DNA of 64,000 bases from Anaerolineales bacterium (GTDB lineage: Bacteria; Chloroflexota; Anaerolineae; JAAEKA01): positions 1-64,000 of the forward strand of contig JACKBI010000020.1 in assembly GCA_020634615.1 (NCBI GenBank), read 5' to 3'. Position 1 is the first letter of the stretch, and every line of letters begins with the position of its first letter. Both the position numbers and the translations under genes were made by a program. Shown in pieces: positions 8,790-16,439 of this stretch. The notes below the pieces were generated by a model. That model ran no database searches and was not told where the DNA came from. It saw only the letters and a list, made by a program, of their open reading frames with translations.

Positions 8790-10352
8790 TTAGGCCTTTC
8801 CGTTCTGTTCGGTGCTCTGGCCGCTGGCTGGTTCGCCGTTAGCGCTCACCAGGCCCCGCCGCTGGGTTGCAAGCCGCATGATTTCCTCCTGCGTCGCGTC
8901 CGCTGACGAAAGCTCGCCTGTGATACGTCCCTCACACATGACGATGATGCGATGGCTCATGCGCAGGATTTCGGGCAGTTCCGAGGAAATCATGATGATC
9001 GATTTGCCTTGCTGCGCCAGGTCGTTGAGCAAATGATAGATCTCGCTCTTGGCGCCGACATCGATGCCGCGCGTCGGCTCGTCGAAGATCAGTATTTCGG
9101 TGTCAGCAGTCAGCCACTTGCCGATGACCACCTTCTGCTGATTGCCACCGGAGAGGTTGCGGACGCGCTGTTCGATGTTGGGTGTCTTGATCTGCAGGGC
9201 ATCCACGTAGTGGTTGGCCGTCTCGCGGGTTGCGCTGCGGTTGACGGTGCCCAGCCTGCCCACGAACTTGCTGAACCCTGCCAGGGCGATATTCTCCTCG
9301 ACGTCCATGCCCAGCGCCAGCCCGTAGCGTTTGCGGTCCTCGGAGAGATAGCCGATGCCGTGGGCGACCGCGTCCTTGGGCGACTTGATATGCACCACTT
9401 CGCCATGCACGCGGAACTCGCCCGAATCGACCGGATCGGCGCCGAAGACGGCGCGGGCCACTTCGGTGCGCCCTGCGCCCATCAGCCCGGCAAACCCCAG
9501 GATTTCACCCTTCTTGAGGAAGAAGTTGACATCGCGGATGACATCGCCGCGGTTCAAATTCCTGACCTCCAGTGCGATCTCTTCGTTGGGCGTTTCCGGC
9601 ACCTCCGGCGCGGCTTCGAAAATTGTCCGGCCCACCATCATCGAGATGATCTGGTCAATGCCGGTCGTCTGGGCGTCCACGGTGTCAATGGTCTGGCCAT
9701 CGCGCATCACAGTAATGCGGTCGGAAATCTGCTTCAGTTCTTCCAGCCGGTGCGAGATATAGACGATTCCAACACCGTTGTCCCGCAGCTCGCGAATGAT
9801 GCGAAACAGCTCTTCGATCTCCGCCTCGGTCAACGCGGCCGTCGGCTCGTCCATGATCAGCACTTGCGAGTCAAAGGAGAGCGCCTTGGCGATCTCCACC
9901 ATTTGCTGCTTGGCGACCGTCAGGTCAGCGGCTTTGGTGCGCGGATCAAGGTTGAGCCGCATGGAGTTAAACAGCGCGCGTGTCTGGTCATTGATCTTGT
10001 CGTCGTCCAGTAAAAACCGGATGGCTCGGCGCGGCTCGCGGCCGATGAAAACGTTCTGCGCCAGAGTCAGGTGGTTCATCAGGTTGATCTCCTGGTGAAT
10101 CATGCTGATGCCCAGGTCCTGAGCGGCGCGCGGCGATGGAATCTCGACTTCCTTGTCCTGCAATAAAATATGTCCGGCATCTTTGTGATAGATTCCGGAC
10201 AGGATCTTCATGAGCGTCGATTTTCCGGCGCCGTTTTCTCCCACCAACGCATGGACTTCGCCCGCCCTCAAGTCGAACCGTGCTTCGATTAGCGCATGCA
10301 CACCGGGAAAAGACTTGTCGATTCCCTGCATATTGACCAGAACGTCGCCCAT
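8790..10352 (-). CDS. rbsA: Sugar ABC transporter ATP-binding protein (RbsA/MglA-like)
   Basis: 520 residues with two fused ATPase domains, as in the CUT2 class. The first has Walker A GENGAGKST near 38-46 and Walker B LIMDEPTAAL. The second has a degenerate Walker A (MGAGRTE), signature LSGGNQQK and Walker B LIFDEPTRGID. It lies between the binding-protein and permease genes, 97 bp after the former with an intercistronic hairpin, and only 3 bp before the latter. It energises import of the sugar bound by the lipoprotein encoded upstream. Confidence 0.93.
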   Translation of the reverse strand: MGDVLVNMQGIDKSFPGVHALIEARFDLRAGEVHALVGENGAGKSTLMKILSGIYHKDAGHILLQDKEVEIPSPRAAQDLGISMIHQEINLMNHLTLAQNVFIGREPRRAIRFLLDDDKINDQTRALFNSMRLNLDPRTKAADLTVAKQQMVEIAKALSFDSQVLIMDEPTAALTEAEIEELFRIIRELRDNGVGIVYISHRLEELKQISDRITVMRDGQTIDTVDAQTTGIDQIISMMVGRTIFEAAPEVPETPNEEIALEVRNLNRGDVIRDVNFFLKKGEILGFAGLMGAGRTEVARAVFGADPVDSGEFRVHGEVVHIKSPKDAVAHGIGYLSEDRKRYGLALGMDVEENIALAGFSKFVGRLGTVNRSATRETANHYVDALQIKTPNIEQRVRNLSGGNQQKVVIGKWLTADTEILIFDEPTRGIDVGAKSEIYHLLNDLAQQGKSIIMISSELPEILRMSHRIIVMCEGRITGELSSADATQEEIMRLATQRRGLVSANGEPASGQSTEQNGKA

Positions 10353-10375
10353 GGTGTGTCCTTCGAGGGGGTTGT

Positions 10376-10406
10376 GCAGGGGCGGGGGAGGAGGTCCCGC
10401 CCCTGC
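10376..10406. terminator. Intercistronic hairpin between binding-protein and ATPase genes
   Basis: GCAGGGGCGGG and CCCGCCCCTGC form a perfect 11-bp stem with a 9-nt loop. It has no T-run. Such hairpins after a binding-protein gene usually stabilise its message and lower expression of the downstream ATPase and permease genes; that role is inference. Confidence 0.65.
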
Positions 10407-10449
10407 GTGTTCAAACGTGGGTGCCGGTCAGTGGACCAGCCGATATAGT

Positions 10450-11463
10450 CTACTGATACAACAGTGGCTTGATCTGGTCAGAGTCGATGTTGGTCTTGTC
10501 GTACCAGAAGAAGCCGGTATCGATGACCTTGTCCAGAGTTTCGCCGTTTATGGCCTTGACGGCGGCTTCGACACACTTGTAGCCGATGCCGACCGGGTTC
10601 TGGGTGATGGCGCCGGCCTCAGCACCGCTGTTGATGGCGTCGATCTGCTGCTGGCCGGAGTCGTAACCAATGACTACGATCTGGCCTTCCTTGCCCAGTT
10701 CCTTCACCGCGTTCAGAACGCCGATGATGGAACCTTCGTTGGCCCCGAAATAGCCCTTCAGGTCCGGGTTGGCCTGGATGACGGCCTTTGCCAGGTCGGT
10801 GGACTTGAGCTGGTCGCCGGCGCCGTAGTCGACGTTGACGATCTCAACGTTGGGATGCGCTTCCGCCATGCGGTTCAGGAAGCCATCGCGGCGGTCGATG
10901 CCGGTGCGGCTGGTCTGGTCATGCACCAGCACGGCAACCTTGCCCGAGTCGCCGATCAGCTCCGCCATCTTGTCGGCAGCCAGAGCCGCCGCGGCGATGT
11001 TGTCGGTTGCGGCAGTGGCCAGCGGGATGTCGCTGTCAACACCGGAGTCGAAGCCGATGATCGGGATGCCCTTGGTCTTGGCCTCTTCCAGCAGCGGCAC
11101 CATGGCCTTGCTGTCTACAGCGGCAAAGCAGATCGCGGCAGGGTTCTTGGCGATTGCAGCCTGGAGCATTTCGTACTGCTTGTCAACCATCGCCTCGGTC
11201 TCGGGACCTTCGAAGGTGATGTCGACGTTCAAGTCTGCGGCAGCCTGCTCGGAGCCGGCCTTCACGGCCTGCCAGAACTGGTGCTGGAATCCCTTGGAGA
11301 TGACCGGGATGTAGGGCTTGGCAGCTGCATCGCTGCCCGTTGCTGGCGCGGTGGTGGCGCTGGACGTGTCAGTGGTGGTAGCAGCGGGCGCGGCGCAACC
11401 TGCTGCCAGGGCAAACACAACCAGCATCGCCATCAGCACGAACAGAACTTTGTGGGTCTTCAT
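10450..11463 (-). CDS. rbsB: Sugar-binding lipoprotein of ribose-class ABC transporter
   Basis: 337 residues. A lipoprotein signal peptide with lipobox LAAGC (Cys near 23) is followed by a Thr/Ala-rich linker and a type I periplasmic-binding fold (Peripla_BP_4). Typical stretches are 'PYIPVISKGFQHQFWQAVKAG', 'PAAICFAAVDSKAM', 'IPIIGFDSGVDSD' and 'KGYFGANEGSIIGVL'. It is the first gene of the transporter operon, transcribed from a promoter just upstream that carries a LacI-type operator. Confidence 0.92.
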   Translation of the reverse strand: MKTHKVLFVLMAMLVVFALAAGCAAPAATTTDTSSATTAPATGSDAAAKPYIPVISKGFQHQFWQAVKAGSEQAAADLNVDITFEGPETEAMVDKQYEMLQAAIAKNPAAICFAAVDSKAMVPLLEEAKTKGIPIIGFDSGVDSDIPLATAATDNIAAAALAADKMAELIGDSGKVAVLVHDQTSRTGIDRRDGFLNRMAEAHPNVEIVNVDYGAGDQLKSTDLAKAVIQANPDLKGYFGANEGSIIGVLNAVKELGKEGQIVVIGYDSGQQQIDAINSGAEAGAITQNPVGIGYKCVEAAVKAINGETLDKVIDTGFFWYDKTNIDSDQIKPLLYQ

Positions 11464-11600
11464 TGAATCCTCCGATTCTGAAATTGTGGTACATGATGCT
11501 CCTGAAGGGAGCTACGGCACGGAACAGTAGGGTTGAGACATGGCCTTCGACGGTTTACAGGCGCAATGGGGCGGGGTTGATGCCATGCGTCGCGCTTGTT

Positions 11601-11625
11601 ATATCGATACCATGTTATCGATGTT
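11601..11625. promoter_or_regulatory. LacI-type operator upstream of rbsB
   Basis: An imperfect inverted repeat built on ATCGATA half-sites (atatcgatacca facing acatcgataaca, 10 of 12 matching). It lies immediately downstream of the -10 box of the rbsB promoter, where a bound repressor would block transcription. GGTATCGAT is shared with the palindrome at the rhaB promoter (16397-16410), so one regulator probably controls both. Confidence 0.65.
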
Positions 11626-11634
11626 ACAATGCAT

Positions 11635-11663
11635 AAGATACATTATCTTGTGTTGCTTGTCAA
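11635..11663 (-). promoter_or_regulatory. Sigma70 promoter of the rbsB-rbsA-rbsC operon
   Basis: On the minus strand TTGACA (11663-11658), a 17-nt spacer and TATCTT (11640-11635). The -35 box overlaps the last codons of the LacI-UroD gene. Transcription would start near 11628, within the operator. Confidence 0.7.
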
Positions 11664-13825
11664 GGTGCGAAACGACCGTGATCAACGCGATAGTTCTGCA
11701 CTGCCTTTGCCAGCGCGATCACATGTGACGCGGGAGTTTCAGGGCAAATGCCGCCGGCAGAACCGGGCACGAAGCCGCCGCCAGCCGCCAGCTCGAAACA
11801 CAACTTGCGCGCCTGCGCCTCGATGGCGTCCACCGGCCCTGTCATCAGCAGGTCGTCGGGGAAGCCACCGGCCAGCGCCAGCTTGCCTATCCAGGAACGA
11901 CGCAGCGCAGCCAGGTCGTTGCAGGCAGGATCGACCGGATGCACGAAGTCGAACCCGACCGCGTGCAGCAGCGGCATGATGGCTTCAAGCTGGCCGGGCG
12001 AGTGTATTCCGACCAGTTTGTGATGCTCCAGGGCGGGCGCAATGAGCCGTCGTGCACGGCCGGCGTACACGTCCTCCAGCGAGTCCAGGTCGAGCAAAGG
12101 GCCGTCCAGAGCGCTTAAGCAATCGCTGATCAGCACCGCAGCCAACTCGTCGGTAAAACGATCGAGCATCGCTCTCAACAGGCGAAGCTGGCGCAACAGC
12201 ACGGCATCCATCTGCCGTTCGGCCAGTGAACGATCAGTCTGCGCAAGCCGGGCCAGTTCAGCAGCTTCCTCTGCGTTCCCACCCATCAGCCCCGCGACGT
12301 GGACGATTACCCCCACGCCGGTCCCGTTGACCGAACGCAGGTAGCGCTCCAAATAGTTCAGTTGGTCCAGCAGCGGTGCGACCGGCGGATCGGCAATGCG
12401 GTCGCCGGCTGCCGTGGCCATGTTGTGACTACCACCTAACCTGGAGAGGTCGCAGACCACTGCGTCCATCCCCAATTGCACCGCCAACTCCACGCGATCT
12501 TCCGGCATGAACGGGTAGCCGCTGATCCTGTCAACCTGTGCCGGCCTGCCCAGCACATGCGCGTAGAGCGCCGGATTGTCGATCCACATCTCCAGATAAG
12601 GAATGCGGTCAGCGGTCTGATGCTGCAAAGTCGCCAGCAAGCGGGCTACATCGGGCTGCGGCGTCGATACTGCCACTGCGTGGCGACCGGTCAGCATGCC
12701 CAACGCCTGGAGACTCGCGCGGCTGGCGCCGGCATCCTCCGGCGACACGCGCGGCGCAATGCTGACCGTCTCAGGGACGCCCTGAGAAACGGGCAGGCTG
12801 AGCGAACTGCCTGCCGGATCAGCCAGACGGCTGCCGCAGGAATGGCGCACGACCAGCCGGGTTGGCAACACGACCTCGCGCGCTGGCAGGTCGTCTTCCG
12901 CAGCCAGACGGCTCAACAGCAATTGCGCCGCGTTGACACCAAGTTCGTAGACCGGCTGGCTGGCGACCGTCAGGAAGGGAAAGAGATGCGTCGCGTGCGG
13001 CAAGTCGTCAAAGCTAACCAAGGCAACGTCATGCGGAATTCGCAGCCCATGGCGCCCGACCGCGTCGATGACCCCTACGGCTATGGTGTTATTGGCGGCG
13101 AAGAAGGCTGTCGGTGGCGCCGGCAGGCGCAAGAGCGCATCGGCCTCGCGCTCACCGGAACCGCTGCGAAACTCGCCAAAGCGGATCAGGTCCGGATCGA
13201 CCTCAATCCCCGCCTCGCTCAGCGCCAGGTGATAGCCGACCACCCGATCCGCTGCAGTCGTCGTGTTGGCCGCGCCGGTAACAACCGCAATGCGCTGGTG
13301 TCCAAGCCCGATGAGATGCCTGACCAACGCACGCGCGCCGGCGACCGAGTCGCCGCGCACTGTGTCTACTTCCCAACCGCTGATATCCCGGTCCACAATC
13401 ACCACCGGGATCTTGCGCCGGCGCAGCTTCTCCAGGCTGTCCGCACTGCTATCGCAAGGCGCGATGATGACGCCATCCACCTGCTGGCTGATGACGATAT
13501 CCAGGTAGCTCTGCTGTTTGGCGGGAGTTTCGTCAGTATTGCAAAGGAAGACGGAATAGCCCTTACCCTGAGCCGCGTCCTCGACGCCGCGCGCGACCGT
13601 CGTCCAGAAGGTGTTGTTGATATCGGGCAGGATGAGCGCCAGCGTGAAGGTCTGGCGTGAGCGCAGGCTGCGAGCCGCAACGCTGGGCACATAGCCCAGT
13701 TCGTCGATGGCGCGCTGCACCCGCTCCTGGGTTGCCGGGCTGACCCGGTTAGAGTTGTTCAGCACCCGCGAAACCGTGACCGCCGAGACGCCGGCAAGCC
13801 TGGCTACGTCATGAATGGTTGCCAA
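11660..13825 (-). CDS. LacI-family repressor fused to a uroporphyrinogen-decarboxylase-like domain
   Basis: 721 residues in one uninterrupted frame. Residues 2-48 are a LacI helix-turn-helix (IHDVARLAGVSAVTVSRVL). Residues about 60-332 are a type I sugar-binding effector domain ending in the usual RHSCG. After a linker, residues about 390-715 match the UroD/MtaA-like fold (DRIPYLEMWI, VICDLS-type strand, 'VGIHSPGQ', 'GICPETPASHVIAL'). Where corrinoid methyltransferases of this family have a zinc-binding HxCG, this protein has HSPG, so metal catalysis is doubtful. It probably represses the adjacent transporter and catabolic genes, with the second domain sensing or processing a metabolite (inference). 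It lies 28 bp after the dehydrogenase gene. Confidence 0.85.
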   Translation of the reverse strand: MATIHDVARLAGVSAVTVSRVLNNSNRVSPATQERVQRAIDELGYVPSVAARSLRSRQTFTLALILPDINNTFWTTVARGVEDAAQGKGYSVFLCNTDETPAKQQSYLDIVISQQVDGVIIAPCDSSADSLEKLRRRKIPVVIVDRDISGWEVDTVRGDSVAGARALVRHLIGLGHQRIAVVTGAANTTTAADRVVGYHLALSEAGIEVDPDLIRFGEFRSGSGEREADALLRLPAPPTAFFAANNTIAVGVIDAVGRHGLRIPHDVALVSFDDLPHATHLFPFLTVASQPVYELGVNAAQLLLSRLAAEDDLPAREVVLPTRLVVRHSCGSRLADPAGSSLSLPVSQGVPETVSIAPRVSPEDAGASRASLQALGMLTGRHAVAVSTPQPDVARLLATLQHQTADRIPYLEMWIDNPALYAHVLGRPAQVDRISGYPFMPEDRVELAVQLGMDAVVCDLSRLGGSHNMATAAGDRIADPPVAPLLDQLNYLERYLRSVNGTGVGVIVHVAGLMGGNAEEAAELARLAQTDRSLAERQMDAVLLRQLRLLRAMLDRFTDELAAVLISDCLSALDGPLLDLDSLEDVYAGRARRLIAPALEHHKLVGIHSPGQLEAIMPLLHAVGFDFVHPVDPACNDLAALRRSWIGKLALAGGFPDDLLMTGPVDAIEAQARKLCFELAAGGGFVPGSAGGICPETPASHVIALAKAVQNYRVDHGRFAP

Positions 13826-13853
13826 AACGCGTACTCCCTTCTACCCTGGCAGC

Positions 13854-14873
13854 TCAAGCGGTCACGTCAATCATCACCTTGGTGAAGCGGACCGGATCGG
13901 CGTCCCAGGCGCGCAGCGCCTCACCGGACTCGGCAAAGGGATAGACCCGGGTGATCAGGTCGGGGAACGGCCGCTCGCGCTCTTCCAGCATCTTGATGAC
14001 GGACGGAAAAACGCGCAAGGCATTGCGCGCGCCGCAGATGTCCAGCTCCTTGCGCACAAACAGAGCGGTATCGTAACTCACATCGTGCTTGGCGTAGCCA
14101 ACATAGACCACACGCCCGGCATAGGCGACCGCATCGACGGCCAGCCGGAAGGTCTGTGGCAGGCCAACGGCTTCGACCGCGACGCTGACGCCGTCGCCGC
14201 CCGTGAGTTCGCGCACCGTGTCCAGAACGTCTTTGTGTGTTGAGTTGACAATGTGACGGGCGCCGAAACGCTGAGCGTCGGCCAGCTTGCCGTCGTCGAT
14301 GTCGCTGGCGATGACCGTGGCGCCCTTGCGCGCCGCGGCTGCGATCACGCCGATGCCCACAACGCCGCAGCCCATGACCAGCACCGTATCGGCCTCGCTG
14401 ATACGACCGCGGTTGGCAGCGTGATAGCCAACGCTGAGCGGCTCGGTCAGCGCCAACTCTTGCAGCGTCAGGGTGTCGCTCGTGAACACCTTGCTGTAGT
14501 GCATCGCAACCATCCGGGTCAGCGCGCCGTCACGTTGCAACCCCATGGTCTCGTTGAATTGGCAGCAATTGGGCCGCCCTGCGCGACATGACGGGCAGAT
14601 GCCGCATTCAGAATAGGGCGAAAACATGACCCGCGCGCCCTCAGCGATCCGGTCGGGCACCGCAGCGCCACGGGCAACCACGATGCCGCTGGCTTCGTGG
14701 CCCAGAACGCGCGGATAGCGCATCAGGGGAAAGGTGCCGCGGTAGGCGTTCAGGTCGCTGCCGCACATGCCGACATAGCGCACCTCGACCAGCACCTGAT
14801 CCGGCCCCGGCTGGGGAACGGGAACATCTGCGATCTCTACCTGGCGCGGTGCAGAAAGACGTACAGCCTTCAT
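13854..14873 (-). CDS. Zinc-dependent medium-chain alcohol/sugar dehydrogenase
   Basis: 339 residues from Met at 14873; the frame extends 8 codons further but MKAVRL is the standard family start. Features are catalytic zinc ligands (CGSDLNAYRG, GHEASG), the four-Cys structural zinc lobe (CGICPSCRAGRPNCC) near 93-107, and a Rossmann NAD(P) site (GCGVVGIGVIAAA). The family includes sorbitol, threonine and galactitol dehydrogenases. Next to a sugar transporter and rhamnulokinase it probably oxidises a sugar or polyol. Exact substrate is unknown. Confidence 0.88.
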   Translation of the reverse strand: MKAVRLSAPRQVEIADVPVPQPGPDQVLVEVRYVGMCGSDLNAYRGTFPLMRYPRVLGHEASGIVVARGAAVPDRIAEGARVMFSPYSECGICPSCRAGRPNCCQFNETMGLQRDGALTRMVAMHYSKVFTSDTLTLQELALTEPLSVGYHAANRGRISEADTVLVMGCGVVGIGVIAAAARKGATVIASDIDDGKLADAQRFGARHIVNSTHKDVLDTVRELTGGDGVSVAVEAVGLPQTFRLAVDAVAYAGRVVYVGYAKHDVSYDTALFVRKELDICGARNALRVFPSVIKMLEERERPFPDLITRVYPFAESGEALRAWDADPVRFTKVMIDVTA

Positions 14874-14897
14874 TGGATCCTCATATCTTGTTCCCAA

Positions 14898-15162
14898 ATT
14901 CGAGAAATTCTGTATTGGTCAGTTGGATGGCGAAATGGCTGCACAGAGCATAGCGAGCGTCGGTCGAGTAGCGGATCAAACTGGAACCGTCGTCGAACTG
15001 TGCAGTCAGCGTATCGAGACCAGAGAACGGGCCATGCTCTAGAGCCGCTGGTCTCGATACGCTGACCAAATGGGCCCGTGAAGATGCGTGATTGACCCGC
15101 TACTCGACCGACGCTGTGTTTATTCGCCATTGAGTTGACCAATTCAGCATTCGAGAAATTCG
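14898..15162. repeat. 265-bp long inverted-repeat element
   Basis: A nested palindrome filling the gap between the dehydrogenase and aldo/keto reductase genes. Perfect arm pairs are 14956-14974 with 15097-15115 (19 bp) and 15006-15023 with 15048-15065 (18 bp). Outer arms with ATTGGTCA and ATGGCGAA are imperfect, and both ends carry ATTCGAGAAATTC in direct orientation. No ORF lies inside. It looks like a MITE or a folded DNA element that would form a long cruciform or RNA hairpin. Confidence 0.75.
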
Positions 15163-15184
15163 TGTGATTCGTGGCAACATCCGG

Positions 15185-16141
15185 TCACGACTGCTTCGGT
15201 ACCGCGCCGGGATCGTCGTTCTCCGGCCGACCTTCCATCCAGATCACGTCGGCCACCGGTCGAATCATGGCCCGCACCTCGGCCAGCAGGCGCGGATCGG
15301 GCGTCACGCCGACCGCCCTGACGTTGCTGTCGACATGGGCCACCTTGCTCATGCCTACCAGAGTTGTGGCGACATCATCGTAGTCCAGAGCGAACTGCAT
15401 GGCGAGATCGGCGATATCCACACCCTGGCTCCGGCACCAGGCGGCCACCTTCTGGCCAACCTCGACCACATCGCGCGGCGCAGGATGCCAGTCCGGCGCG
15501 CCTTTTTCGGTCAGCAGTCGCATATGCAGCGGCGACGCATTTATCAGACCGACGCCGTATTTTTTGGCCGCGGGCGTCAACATGCTGTCCATGGTGGTGT
15601 CGAACAAATCATAGCGGCAGTAAGAGAGAATGGTGTCCACCCGGACTTGCGAGATCACGTCCACAATCTGCATCAAGGGGTAGCCGGTAATGCCTACGAA
15701 GCGGACTTTGCCGCTTTCGGTCAGCGCGCGCAAGGCAGGCAGCGTTTCGTGAATGATCTGCGAGCGGTCGCCATACTCGATATCGTGGATCTGAATCACG
15801 TCGATAAAGTCGGTGCGCAGGCGGCGCAGGCTTTCATCCACCGAGTTGACCACGCAGCGCGCAGAGTAGTCGAACTGGTCGACGTCATAGCGACCGACCT
15901 TGGTGGCCAGAATCACCTGGTGGCGCTTGCGCTCCAGGAACTCGCCCAGCCGGGTTTCTGCCAGCGTGCGACCATAATATGGCGCTACGTCGAAGTAATT
16001 GATGCCACAATCGATGGCGTGATGGACAGCGCGCCGGCCTTCTTCCGGGTCGATTTTGCCAAACTCGGCTCCCAGCGGCGATGCACCGTAACCAACAATC
16101 GAGACCCGCAACCCGGTCTTCCCCAGTGTTCGATAGATCAT
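15185..16141 (-). CDS. Aldo/keto reductase (L-galactose/L-fucose dehydrogenase-like)
   Basis: 318 residues, NAD(P)-dependent oxidoreductase with a TIM-barrel fold. The catalytic tetrad is visible as Asp and Tyr in FDVAPYYG, Lys in ATKVGR and His in IQIHDIE. N-terminal MIYRTLGKTGLRVS is typical. The overall pattern resembles L-galactose or L-fucose dehydrogenases of the family, which fits a deoxysugar locus. It is divergent from rhamnulokinase and has its own promoter and operator. Confidence 0.88.
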   Translation of the reverse strand: MIYRTLGKTGLRVSIVGYGASPLGAEFGKIDPEEGRRAVHHAIDCGINYFDVAPYYGRTLAETRLGEFLERKRHQVILATKVGRYDVDQFDYSARCVVNSVDESLRRLRTDFIDVIQIHDIEYGDRSQIIHETLPALRALTESGKVRFVGITGYPLMQIVDVISQVRVDTILSYCRYDLFDTTMDSMLTPAAKKYGVGLINASPLHMRLLTEKGAPDWHPAPRDVVEVGQKVAAWCRSQGVDIADLAMQFALDYDDVATTLVGMSKVAHVDSNVRAVGVTPDPRLLAEVRAMIRPVADVIWMEGRPENDDPGAVPKQS

Positions 16142-16182
16142 ACCTGGCTCCTGTCAGAGGAATGAGAAATAATGGAACCGAT

Positions 16183-16198
16183 TAACCGAAAACGATTA
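16183..16198. promoter_or_regulatory. Candidate LacI-type operator in the aldo/keto reductase leader
   Basis: TAACCG-aaaa-CGATTA, an inverted repeat with 5 of 6 pairs matching, 8 bp downstream of the -10 box at 16206-16211. Flanking AACCGATT adds a second partial half-site. Its sequence differs from the ATCGATA operators, so a second regulator is possible. Confidence 0.45.
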
Positions 16199-16205
16199 CA
16201 TACAA

Positions 16206-16233
16206 ATGATAAACACCTTCGCTCATTTGTCAA
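16206..16233 (-). promoter_or_regulatory. Sigma70 promoter of the aldo/keto reductase gene
   Basis: Minus strand TTGACA (16233-16228), 16-nt spacer, TATCAT (16211-16206), about 65 bp before the start codon. Confidence 0.65.
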
Positions 16234-16387
16234 ACCGTTGGCGTGGTTCGCGCCAGGCCCTGTTCCGGTCGACGGGAAACAGCCTTCGAGTGCGTCCGGC
16301 GTGCTGCGCAGCGAAGACATAGTTTCTGTGCAAAATCAGGCAAGAGCGACTCGTCATGCACGCATACCCCGGGACCGGAAATGATGC

Positions 16388-16410
16388 TATAATGACGGTA
16401 TCGCGATACC
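16388..16410 (+). promoter_or_regulatory. rhaB promoter -10 box with palindromic operator
   Basis: TATAAT at 16388-16393 is followed by a perfect 14-bp palindrome GGTATCGCGATACC at 16397-16410, exactly over the expected transcription start. No good -35 box is seen 16-18 bp upstream, so the promoter may be weak or need an activator. The palindrome resembles the rbsB operator. Confidence 0.65.
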
Positions 16411-16439
16411 AATTTCACAAACCCTCCGGTGACTTATCC

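Noticed and set aside
12476..13660. 394-residue plus-strand open frame
   Set aside because: Antisense to the LacI-UroD gene; no motif or ribosome site.
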